Assembly (NCBI GenBank): GCA_007131845.1
Contig: SLPT01000271.1
Location: forward strand, 1-8,317
Length of the DNA: 8,317 bases
Source: Desulfobacteraceae bacterium
GTDB lineage: Bacteria; Desulfobacterota; Desulfobacteria; Desulfobacterales; Desulfosalsimonadaceae
Direction: 5' to 3'
Positions 1-5,592 of this stretch are shown in pieces (the first letter of the stretch is position 1; the number at the start of each line of letters is the position of its first letter). The notes under the pieces are model-generated. The model saw only the letters and a program-made list of their open reading frames with translations. It made no database searches and was not told the origin of the DNA. A program made the translations under genes and the position numbers.

Positions 1-110
1 CGAAATCGCGCAAGCCTTGATCTTGAACTTTTTACAAAGCCGTCAGATCGCGACTTTTACGAGTGTATCAAACTTGAGACGGACACAGAGATCGGCGAAA
101 AAAACGATTT
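1..110. other. Upstream non-coding stretch, possible dispersed intergenic repeat fragment
   Basis: No start codon, ribosome site or recognisable protein was found. Two plus-strand frames happen to be open from the window edge: frame 1 ends at TGA 112-114 and frame 2 at TAG 129-131. The tail of an upstream gene therefore cannot be excluded, but neither translation resembles a family I know. The segment around 10-66, with the words TTACAAAGCCGTCAGATCGC and CTTTTACGAG, resembles from memory short fragments scattered between genes in Desulfobacterales genomes. That is recollection, not a search. The word ATCGCG occurs at 5-10 and again at 48-53. Confidence 0.3.
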
Positions 111-138
111 TTGATCATGCATTATTATAGGCTATAAA
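111..138 (+). promoter_or_regulatory. Candidate sigma-70 promoter for the M48 protease gene
   Basis: A -35-like TTGATC (111-116) and a -10-like TATAAA (133-138) are separated by 16 nt. This predicts a start of transcription near 145 and a very short leader before the ATG at 161. The -10 lies within a short inverted repeat (CTATAA 132-137 and TTATAG 140-145) and between two copies of TTATAGGC (125-132 and 140-147), which could be an operator. The ribosome site AGGGGA (148-153) lies 7 nt before the ATG. The call is by eye only. Confidence 0.45.
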
Positions 139-160
139 CTTATAGGCAGGGGAAAACAGG

Positions 161-1501
161 ATGAAAAGTGATCGGTTCGTCAAGGAAACGCAAAACGCTC
201 CGGCATCGGTCATAACCCGCCGACAATTTCTCCGTCTTTCCGCCATGGCCGGCGCCGGATTTCTGGCTGGATGCGCGGTGAACCCCGTCAGCGGACAGCG
301 GGAGCTGATGCTCATGTCCGAAGCCCAGGAAATCGAGATAGACCGCCAGAATTCACCGCACCAGATCTCGGGCGACTACGGCACGGTGCAGGATAAGGCC
401 CTCAACAATTACGTGGCGGGGGTCGGCCGAACCATCGGAGAAAGCACCCACCGCCCGGATATGCCCTACTCCTATCATACGCTTAACGCCCCGTACGTCA
501 ATGCATACGCCTTTCCGGGCGGCACCATCGGCATAACCCGGGGAATTCTGCTTGAAATGGAAGACGAGGCCGCACTGGCTGCGCTCATCGGTCATGAAGC
601 AGGACACGTTGCTGCACGTCACACCAGCCAGCGGATGACGCGAAGCTTAATTGCCGGCGTATTGTTGTCCGGGGTTTCGGCCGCAGTCGATTCCCGGACG
701 GGAGACCTGGTTGCCGGGCTTGGCGGTATCGGCGCAGGCGCCCTGCTGGCAGGGTACAGCCGCAACCAGGAGCGGGAGGCCGACGCCCTTGGCCTGGAGT
801 ACATGGCCCAATCCGGATACAACCCGGAGGGATTTCTGGGGCTGATGAGCATGCTCAATGACATGTCGGGAAAAAACGAAAGCGCCATGGCGGTTTTGTT
901 TTCCACCCACCCCATGAGCTCCGAGCGTTATGAGACCGCCGTTCGTGAAGTCGATACCCGGTACGCCCAGGCGCGGAGGGACCGTCCCGCCTACAGGGAG
1001 CGATATATGGACCACACTGCCGGCCTCCGGCAGATCAGACCGGCCATCAAGGCAATGCAGGACGGCGACGGGGAAATGATGCGGAAAAACCCGGAAAACG
1101 CCCGTGAACACTATGAAAATGCACTAAAAACTGCTCCTGATGACTACGCGGCGAATCTCAAAATGGCCAAGTGCCTCCTGTCCCTGAAAAAAGAAGAAGA
1201 CGCCCGCAGATACGCGGAAAAAGCCCGGGCAGTCTATCCGGAAGAGCCCCAGGCCATGCACGTGCTGGGAATGACGAACATCCGGCTCCGGGCCTTCGAC
1301 AAGGCCCTTTCCTTGTTCGATGACTATGAAAAGAGTCTGCCGGGAAATCCGAATACCACTTTCTTCCAGGGTTTTGCCTACGAAGGGATGGGCCGCAGAC
1401 GGGATGCGGCTCAGAAATATCAGGATTTTCTCGGAAAGGTGAACCAGGGGGACTATGCAGAGCATGCGTACAGCCGGCTCAAGGAGTGGGAATACATTTA
1501 G
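161..1501 (+). CDS. Tat-exported M48 family zinc metalloprotease lipoprotein with TPR repeats (BepA-like)
   Basis: This 446-aa predicted periplasmic metalloprotease belongs to the family of E. coli BepA/YfgC, which acts in outer-membrane protein assembly and quality control. The N-terminus has a twin-arginine motif T-RRQFLR (residues 19-25), a hydrophobic stretch and a lipobox L-A-G-C with Cys38. It should therefore be folded in the cytoplasm, exported by Tat and lipidated. Ala at +2 gives no inner-membrane retention signal. The zinc site is HEAGH (145-149), with H145 and H149 as ligands and E146 catalytic. EREAD (204-208) fits the ExxxD third-ligand motif, with E204 as ligand. From about residue 305 to the end, helical TPR-like repeats with A/G/Y spacing follow, as in BepA. 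The start is fixed by AGGGGA 7 nt upstream and by the intact signal sequence. yihY follows after 75 nt in the same direction. The physiological substrate is not shown by the sequence. The family call is firm; equivalence to BepA is inferred. Confidence 0.93.
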   Translation: MKSDRFVKETQNAPASVITRRQFLRLSAMAGAGFLAGCAVNPVSGQRELMLMSEAQEIEIDRQNSPHQISGDYGTVQDKALNNYVAGVGRTIGESTHRPDMPYSYHTLNAPYVNAYAFPGGTIGITRGILLEMEDEAALAALIGHEAGHVAARHTSQRMTRSLIAGVLLSGVSAAVDSRTGDLVAGLGGIGAGALLAGYSRNQEREADALGLEYMAQSGYNPEGFLGLMSMLNDMSGKNESAMAVLFSTHPMSSERYETAVREVDTRYAQARRDRPAYRERYMDHTAGLRQIRPAIKAMQDGDGEMMRKNPENAREHYENALKTAPDDYAANLKMAKCLLSLKKEEDARRYAEKARAVYPEEPQAMHVLGMTNIRLRAFDKALSLFDDYEKSLPGNPNTTFFQGFAYEGMGRRRDAAQKYQDFLGKVNQGDYAEHAYSRLKEWEYI

Positions 1502-1576
1502 CATCCCGCGCACAAAGACACAAAACCTGCAACACGCCGGCGGCAACGCACGCCGGACGCTTGCACAGGAAGCGCC

Positions 1577-2884
1577 ATGACCGGTAAACACCCGAAAGAC
1601 TATATAAAAACAGCAGAAAAATGGCTGCTGGCCAACCCTTCCCCTCCGGAAACAGGAGCGGCAGCCTGGTTCTATACTGCAGGAAGAACCGCATACGCCG
1701 TCATCCGGGAGATAACCAACGGGCAGCTGGCCCTGTATGCCACGAGCCTGGTCTATACCACGCTGCTCAGCATCGTTCCGCTGCTGGCACTCAGTTTCTC
1801 GCTGCTTAAGGCAATGGATGTGCACCAGCGCATGGAACCCTTCCTGTTCCAGTTTTTCGAACCGATTGGTCCGCAAGGAATCGAAATCGCAGAGCAGATC
1901 CTTGTATTCGTGGACCAGATGAAAGTGGGCGTTCTCGGTTCGGTGGGCCTGGCCTTTTTGGTCTACACGGTCATTTCGCTTGTGCAGAAAATCGAGCTGT
2001 CCTTCAACACAATCTGGCGTGTTCCAAGCATGCGGTCTTTGGGGCAGCGCTTCAGCAATTACCTTTCCGTAATCCTGGTCGGCCCGCTTCTGATGGTTTC
2101 GGCCATCGGCATTACCGCCACGGTTTTTTCCACCACCATCATGCAGCGGCTCATGGAAATCGAACCTTTGGGGTCGTTTATCATCATTATGAGCCGTTTT
2201 ACCCCCGTCTTTCTGGTAGTGCTCGCCTTTACCTTTTTATACGCCTTCATGCCCAACACCCGGGTCCGGCTCCGCTACGCCCTGATCGGCGGGTTGATCG
2301 CCGGACTGGCATGGCAGGCAGGAAGCATGGCCTTTGCCATATTCGTCGCCACCTCCACCCGGTACGCGGCCATCTACTCCAGTTTCGCCATCGGTATTTT
2401 TCTTCTGATCTGGATCTACCTGAACTGGATGATTCTTCTGGCGGGAGCGACTATCGTTTTCTATCTCCAGACGCCCGGCTCCATCGCCCTGCACAGAGAC
2501 GTGGAGCCGTCTCCCGAGTTACAGGAAAAAGCCGCCATGACGATCATGTGGCAGGTTTGCAGGCCCTTTGCAAGAGGAGAGCCGCCGTCTGCGCGAAAAA
2601 CCCTGGAAGAACAACTGAACATCCCATGGGAGGCGGCCCGGGATATCATCGAAAAGCTCATCCGGGCGGGGCTTTTGATGCCTGCGGGAGAAAACGGGGA
2701 CCGCCTGGTTCCGGGAAGGGCCCTTGACCGGATCACGCCGAAAGACGTGCTGGATGCGGCCCGAAAGGATGAAGACCAGATCGTCTCCCGACTCCCCGAT
2801 GTGTTGCCGGAAAACCTGGCGGGGGAACCCCGCCAGGGCGAGACGGCAACTTTCTCGGACCTGATGCGGCGCGAGTCGTCCTGA
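1577..2884 (+). CDS. yihY: YihY/UPF0761 family inner-membrane protein with C-terminal extension
   Basis: This 435-aa polytopic membrane protein belongs to the YihY family (formerly mislabelled ribonuclease BN). About six hydrophobic segments can be read, near residues 52-78, 119-138, 170-192, 206-227, 236-260 and 273-300. Family hallmarks are present: the FNTIWR motif (153-158), YAAIYSSFA (273-281) and the LLIWIYLNW stretch (286-294). Residues about 315-400 are soluble and alternate helices with a short hydrophobic hairpin, like a winged-helix fold (LEEQLNIPWEAARDIIEKL, then GLLMP and LVPG). The tail to 435 is charged and probably flexible. The molecular function of the family is unsettled; RNase activity was not upheld for it. 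AGGAAG (1567-1572) lies 4 nt before the ATG. It is probably cotranscribed with the M48 gene 75 nt upstream and converges with degV. A 23-bp inverted repeat lies inside its last codons. Confidence 0.88.
   Translation: MTGKHPKDYIKTAEKWLLANPSPPETGAAAWFYTAGRTAYAVIREITNGQLALYATSLVYTTLLSIVPLLALSFSLLKAMDVHQRMEPFLFQFFEPIGPQGIEIAEQILVFVDQMKVGVLGSVGLAFLVYTVISLVQKIELSFNTIWRVPSMRSLGQRFSNYLSVILVGPLLMVSAIGITATVFSTTIMQRLMEIEPLGSFIIIMSRFTPVFLVVLAFTFLYAFMPNTRVRLRYALIGGLIAGLAWQAGSMAFAIFVATSTRYAAIYSSFAIGIFLLIWIYLNWMILLAGATIVFYLQTPGSIALHRDVEPSPELQEKAAMTIMWQVCRPFARGEPPSARKTLEEQLNIPWEAARDIIEKLIRAGLLMPAGENGDRLVPGRALDRITPKDVLDAARKDEDQIVSRLPDVLPENLAGEPRQGETATFSDLMRRESS
2811..2837 (-). terminator. Candidate intrinsic terminator for degV, inside the 3' end of yihY
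   Basis: CCTGGCGGGG (2815-2824) and CCCCGCCAGG (2828-2837) are perfect 10-bp arms with a 3-nt loop. Read on the minus strand, the GC-rich stem is followed at once by TTTT (2814-2811), the form of a Rho-independent terminator. It lies about 90 nt beyond the degV stop codon. On the plus strand no T-run follows, so it should act mainly on degV transcription. The same bases code for yihY residues about 414-421. Confidence 0.6.
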
Positions 2885-2924
2885 CAGGCCCCACGCCCCG
2901 AGCACACCACGGCAGAGCGATCCG

Positions 2925-3788
2925 TCAGTTTGGCATCACGGATACCAGTGCGCTTCCAGGGCCCGTATGAACCGATATGGTAGCACCCAGTTCAGCCAGT
3001 GCAATGTTTTCCGGAGGCTTCCCGATAGACTGGGCAATCTTTTCCCGTGAGATCATGACCTCATCGAGATTGTCGGCATAAGCCATCCAGATCTCGCACT
3101 TTCCGTTCAGGCTCTGAAAGGTTTCTTCCGCCATGGCGACCAGGCGCTTGAGAGCCGTCTTCTTGCCCCTGTGCTTCTCCATCGGTACCAACCGGGCATC
3201 GCGGAGTTGTATAATCGGCTTGACGTCGAGCATGTTGCCCATAAATGCTTCAAAGGCGTTGACCCGGCCCCCTTTTTTAAGCCAGAGCAGATTTTCCACC
3301 GTAAAACCGAAAAACAGTTTGTCGCGAAACGGTCCAAGGTGCCGCTTCAGGTCAGCGGGCGGTACGCCCTTGCGTAAAAGCCCGACGGCCTTTTTGACCA
3401 TAAGACCGAGGCTGATGCTCACGCTCCCCATATCATACACATGAACACGGGCGGCATCCTGTTTGTCCAGAAACTCTCTTGCGGCACAGGCGCTCTTGTA
3501 ATTTCCGGAGAGTTCTCTGGACAGGTGAAACGAAACCACCTCATCGTAGTTGGAAAGTAGCTCTTCGTACAAGCGGGTGCACTCGAAGGGGTAAAAAGGA
3601 GCAGTGCGGACTTCCTTTTTCTTCTTGAGTGTTTTAATTACCTCGGTGTTGGTGATGGACTCGCCATGAAGGTGATCTTTTCCGTCCACGAAAATATGGA
3701 CCGGCATGATATGCAGTCCAAGTTTCTTTGCCATTCCGGGGGGGAAATCCGCCGTTGAGTCACAGACTAATGCTATTTTCCGGGCCAT
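2925..3788 (-). CDS. DegV family protein (fatty-acid-binding fold, FakB-like)
   Basis: This 287-aa protein belongs to the DegV family, whose studied members bind a fatty acid in a deep pocket. In Firmicutes the FakB members present it to the kinase FakA. Motifs in order: DSTAD (10-14), a T-A-P-F-Y-P segment (62-67) where many members have T-S-Q-P-S-P, SRELSGNYKSA (90-100), MGSVSISLG (120-128), NLLWLKKGGRVN (166-177), KPII (190-193) and GATISVHTGPG (268-278). The start at 3788 is chosen because AAGGAGG lies about 7 nt upstream and the protein then begins with the usual MxRKIALVCDST. A longer reading from 3854 would add 22 unconserved residues. It is transcribed alone, convergent with yihY and divergent from rpsF. 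No FakA kinase gene is visible here, so the use of the bound lipid is unknown. Confidence 0.9.
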   Translation of the reverse strand: MARKIALVCDSTADFPPGMAKKLGLHIMPVHIFVDGKDHLHGESITNTEVIKTLKKKKEVRTAPFYPFECTRLYEELLSNYDEVVSFHLSRELSGNYKSACAAREFLDKQDAARVHVYDMGSVSISLGLMVKKAVGLLRKGVPPADLKRHLGPFRDKLFFGFTVENLLWLKKGGRVNAFEAFMGNMLDVKPIIQLRDARLVPMEKHRGKKTALKRLVAMAEETFQSLNGKCEIWMAYADNLDEVMISREKIAQSIGKPPENIALAELGATISVHTGPGSALVSVMPN

Positions 3789-3822
3789 GTAAAACCTCCT
3801 TCTGATAATAAAATAAAGGAAG

Positions 3823-3857
3823 CTGTTATAACAGACAATCTGTCTGCTGCACAAGCA
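3823..3857 (-). promoter_or_regulatory. Candidate degV promoter with overlapping palindromes
   Basis: On the minus strand TATAAC (3830-3825) preceded by TGT forms an extended -10. A weak -35 such as TTGTGC lies 18 nt further upstream. Transcription would begin near 3818, giving a leader of about 30 nt with the strong AAGGAGG. The -10 is inside a perfect 12-bp palindrome, CTGTTATAACAG (3823-3834). This overlaps a second inverted repeat, CAGACA-ATC-TGTCTG (3832-3846), sitting in the spacer. This arrangement is typical of a repressor site, but no regulator is identified. Confidence 0.45.
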
Positions 3858-3881
3858 CTATGAAAACTTTTTCAATTCTTC

Positions 3882-3910
3882 TTGACAAGCAGAGCAAAAA
3901 AACGTTTAAT
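3882..3910 (+). promoter_or_regulatory. Sigma-70 promoter for the rpsF operon
   Basis: A perfect -35 TTGACA (3882-3887), a 17-nt spacer and TTTAAT (3905-3910, five of six to TATAAT) make this the best promoter in the window. The AT-rich block 3861-3880 upstream could act as an UP element, as expected for ribosomal protein genes. Predicted start of transcription is near 3917, giving an rpsF leader of about 93 nt. Confidence 0.75.
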
Positions 3911-3916
3911 TGCAAG

Positions 3917-4009
3917 ATTTGAAAAAAACACCTTATCCTTGCTCCGGATAAACCTGCGGCAAAACGCCTTCGGGAAAAACCGGGGCTGAACGAACCGAAA
4001 GGAGATGGA
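3917..4009 (+). promoter_or_regulatory. rpsF 5' leader with two hairpins, possible S6:S18 autoregulatory site
   Basis: Two hairpins can be read. TTATCC (3933-3938) pairs with GGATAA (3946-3951) around a 7-nt loop. CTTCGG (3968-3973) pairs with CCGGGG (3980-3985), with two G-U pairs, around GAAAAA. Both carry a CCG on the 3' side. In many bacteria the S6:S18 complex binds a leader structure with an exposed CCG and represses its own operon, so this leader is a candidate. I have not matched it to the published consensus. The ribosome site AAAGGAG (3998-4004) ends 5 nt before the ATG. Confidence 0.35.
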
Positions 4010-4534
4010 ATGAACCGCTACGAAACATTTATTATTTTTGAAGCCGACCTGGCGGAGGAGGATCGCAAAACGATCCTGGACCGTGTGGGATCGCTTGTGA
4101 GCGACAGCGGCGGAACGACGATCCTCTTTGATGAATGGGGAACAAGAAAGCTGGCTTATCCGATCCGGAAAAAGAACCAGGGCTATTATGTGCGTATGGA
4201 TTACTGCGGCAGGGGCAAGGCGGTCGAGGCTATCGAGCGCATCCTTCGGCAGGACACGCGCATCCTGCGATTCATGACGGTACGCATGGCAACAGATGCG
4301 GACCCAGAAGCCCTGTTGGCCGAAATGGCCCCCTCTGCCCAGGAGTCTGCGCCGGAAGAACCCGCCGGTGAGTCCACGGAAGAAGCCGCCAAAGAAACCG
4401 CTGGGGAAGCCGCCGGGGAAGCTTCCGGAGAAACCGCCGGGGATACCGCCGGGGAAGCCCGGGAAGCGCCTGCTTCCGATGCCGCAGCCGAAACCGAAAC
4501 CGCCGAAGAACCTCAAAGCGCCGGGAAGGAGTAA
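4010..4534 (+). CDS. rpsF: 30S ribosomal protein S6 (bS6) with Glu/Ala-rich C-terminal tail
   Basis: This 174-aa protein is ribosomal protein S6, which pairs with S18 on the platform of the small subunit. Residues 1-95 are the normal S6 fold: MNRYETFIIF at the start, the W43-G-T-R-K-LAYPI strand typical of the family, the GYYVRMDY stretch and RILRFMTVR at 84-92. After residue about 95 there is a long acidic, low-complexity tail of about 80 residues. It is built partly from four-residue units of the type E-[T/A]-A-G (121-150). Most S6 proteins are 95-140 aa, so this tail is long. The matching DNA (4370-4459) is a degenerate 12-bp tandem repeat. The start follows AAAGGAG, and rpsR begins 6 nt after the stop. 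Confidence 0.97.
   Translation: MNRYETFIIFEADLAEEDRKTILDRVGSLVSDSGGTTILFDEWGTRKLAYPIRKKNQGYYVRMDYCGRGKAVEAIERILRQDTRILRFMTVRMATDADPEALLAEMAPSAQESAPEEPAGESTEEAAKETAGEAAGEASGETAGDTAGEAREAPASDAAAETETAEEPQSAGKE
4370..4459 (+). repeat. Degenerate 12-bp tandem repeat in the rpsF tail
   Basis: About seven to eight in-frame copies of a unit close to GAA-RCC-GCC-GGG encode ESTE EAAK ETAG EAAG EASG ETAG DTAG and EARE. The unit is a multiple of three, so gain or loss of copies would lengthen or shorten the S6 tail without a frameshift. Confidence 0.75.
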
Positions 4535-4540
4535 CAGACA

Positions 4541-4786
4541 ATGGCAGTAATGAATAAAAGACGTTTTTTCCATCGGCGCAAGGTCTGCCGATTCTGTGCC
4601 GACAGCAAGCTCAAAATAGACTACAAAGAGCCGAATACGCTCAAATATTTCATCACCGAACGGGGAAAGATCATTCCGCGGCGCATATCCGGAACCTGCG
4701 CCAGGCACCAGCGCCATCTAGCCCTTGAAATCAAGCGTGCCCGGAAAATTGCGTTTCTCCCGTATGTGGGGAACTACGAACAATAA
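4541..4786 (+). CDS. rpsR: 30S ribosomal protein S18 (bS18), zinc-ribbon-like Cys form
   Basis: This 81-aa protein is ribosomal protein S18, partner of S6 in the 30S platform near the mRNA exit. The family core is plain: [13 protein letters not shown] at the N-terminus, [19 protein letters not shown] in the middle, and [14 protein letters not shown] near the C-terminus. C16, C19, C53 and H56 form a CxxC...CxxH set. This suggests the metal-binding version of S18; E. coli S18 lacks most of these residues. The ribosome site AAGGAG (4526-4531) overlaps the end of rpsF, so translation is probably coupled to rpsF. A conserved rplI follows only after 214 nt. Confidence 0.97.
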   Translation: MAVMNKRRFFHRRKVCRFCADSKLKIDYKEPNTLKYFITERGKIIPRRISGTCARHQRHLALEIKRARKIAFLPYVGNYEQ

Positions 4787-4787
4787 A

Positions 4788-4824
4788 TCCGCTCTGCCGG
4801 GTTATCTGCGGAATAACGCTTTTT
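4788..4824 (+). terminator. Weak terminator or attenuator-like element after rpsR
   Basis: GTTAT (4801-4805) pairs with ATAAC (4813-4817), and TTTTT (4820-4824) follows after 2 nt. An alternative pairing, TCCGC (4788-4792) with GCGGA (4808-4812), is mutually exclusive with it. The stem is short and AT-rich, so it would be a partial terminator at best. Confidence 0.35.
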
Positions 4825-5000
4825 CTCATCCATGCAATTGCAAATGAACGATTGTTACTGATCGATTGCAACGGATGGGGCTCTGAGGGCTGCCGCAGCG
4901 TTTTTCCCGGCAAATTAAATGTATCTTGCCGAAAGGCGGGGCGCATTCGCTATTATCGCGGATTTTTATATTTCATCAAAAACGATACCGGAGAGTTACG
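4825..5000 (+). promoter_or_regulatory. Structured untranslated region upstream of rplI
   Basis: I find no gene here. A composite stem-loop spans 4827-4877: CATCC pairs with GGATG (4873-4877), TGCAAT (4833-4838) with ATTGCA (4865-4870), and CGAT (4849-4852) with ATCG (4861-4864). A small hairpin, GCTG-CCG-CAGC (4889-4899), precedes TTTTT (4901-4905). CTTGCC-GAAA-GGCGGG (4925-4940) forms a six-pair hairpin with a GNRA tetraloop, two of the pairs being G-U. A poor promoter candidate is TTGCCG (4926-4931) with TATTAT (4951-4956), spacing 19 nt. GGAGAG (4990-4995) is the rplI ribosome site. Confidence 0.4.
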
Positions 5001-5483
5001 ATGAGAGTCATATTAAAGGAAACCATCGATACACTTGGAATCATCGGTTCCGAGGTAGACGTGAAAAACGGTTATGCGAGAAACTACCTGATCCCCCAGG
5101 GCAAGGCGGTTAATGCAACCGAACAGAATCGCCGGCAGATGGAGCAGGAACGAGCCAAGATCGAGGTCCAGATGGCCAAGGAGCGGGAAGCCGCAACCCA
5201 GATGGCACAGCGGATCGATGGTCTTACCTGTCGCATCCCCGCTAAGGTTGCGGATGCAACGCGCCTCTACGGATCCGTTTCAACCAAGGACATCGCCGAT
5301 AAACTTCAGCAGCAGGGAATCGATATTCCCAAGCGGATGATTCTGCTGGCCGAACCCATCAAGCAGACCGGCACGTACCAGGTGCCCATAAGAATCTACA
5401 AGGACGTGGAGCCGGAAGTCACGGTGGAAGTCGTCTCCGACAAAGAAAAAGAAGAGCAGGGCGGGCAGGAACAAAAGCAATAA
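5001..5483 (+). CDS. rplI: 50S ribosomal protein L9 (bL9)
   Basis: This 160-aa protein is ribosomal protein L9, which binds 23S rRNA near the base of the L1 stalk and affects frame maintenance. The N-terminal RNA-binding domain shows MRVILKET and the signature GSEVDVKNGYARNYLIPQGKA (residues about 12-32). A long charged connecting helix (about 41-75) follows. The C-terminal domain has LYGSVSTKDIADKL and ends in VEVV. The last 12 residues are a Glu/Lys/Gln tail, making it slightly longer than the usual 148-150. The start at 5001 is chosen because GGAGAG lies 5 nt upstream and the product begins exactly as L9 does. The upstream in-frame ATG at 4926 would add 25 unrelated residues and lacks a ribosome site. 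Confidence 0.97.
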   Translation: MRVILKETIDTLGIIGSEVDVKNGYARNYLIPQGKAVNATEQNRRQMEQERAKIEVQMAKEREAATQMAQRIDGLTCRIPAKVADATRLYGSVSTKDIADKLQQQGIDIPKRMILLAEPIKQTGTYQVPIRIYKDVEPEVTVEVVSDKEKEEQGGQEQKQ

Positions 5484-5488
5484 GGTGA

Positions 5489-5528
5489 GCCGGCGGTTTT
5501 TCGAAACACATTCCGGGAAACCGCCGGC
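5489..5528 (+). terminator. Strong 11-bp stem-loop after rplI, no T-run
   Basis: GCCGGCGGTTT (5489-5499) and AAACCGCCGGC (5518-5528) are perfectly complementary around an 18-nt loop, starting 6 nt after the rplI stop. No T-tract follows on either strand, so it is not a classic intrinsic terminator. It may protect the 3' end of rplI mRNA, be a processing site, or slow transcription ahead of dnaB. The remaining 64 nt before dnaB contain no gene. Confidence 0.5.
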
Positions 5529-5577
5529 CGGTTCGGCATGTTTTGAACGTTTGCCGCACGGTACCATCCATCATCCG

Positions 5578-5586
5578 TGATATGCT
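5578..5586 (+). promoter_or_regulatory. Candidate extended -10 just before dnaB
   Basis: TG-A-TATGCT (5578-5586) fits an extended -10 with four of six matches to TATAAT, including the key A2 and T6. Standard spacing would place +1 at or next to the A of the dnaB ATG (5593). No acceptable -35 lies upstream. It is speculative. Confidence 0.25.
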
Positions 5587-5592
5587 ACACCC

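Noticed and set aside
1537..1556. Inverted repeat CCGGCG...CGCCGG between the M48 gene and yihY as a terminator
   Set aside because: The stem is only 6 bp with no T-run, and the following gene is 20 nt away in the same direction, so termination is not supported.
1124..1876. 250-codon minus-strand open frame spanning the M48-yihY junction
   Set aside because: It overlaps two well-supported genes and has low-complexity composition and no recognisable domain.
3789..3854. Longer degV start at 3854
   Set aside because: The extra 22 residues are unconserved, and a strong AAGGAGG sits immediately before the internal ATG at 3788.
3872..4717. Long minus-strand open frame with a Gly/Phe/Pro-rich repeat opposite rpsF
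   Set aside because: It is the antisense shadow of the rpsF repeat tail and rpsR. The glycine-rich look comes from reading the GAA-GCC-GGG units backwards. It has no ribosome site and overlaps two certain ribosomal genes.
4926..5000. Upstream in-frame ATG for rplI
   Set aside because: It would add 25 residues absent from L9 proteins. The GGAGAG at 4990-4995 and the canonical MRVILK start support 5001.
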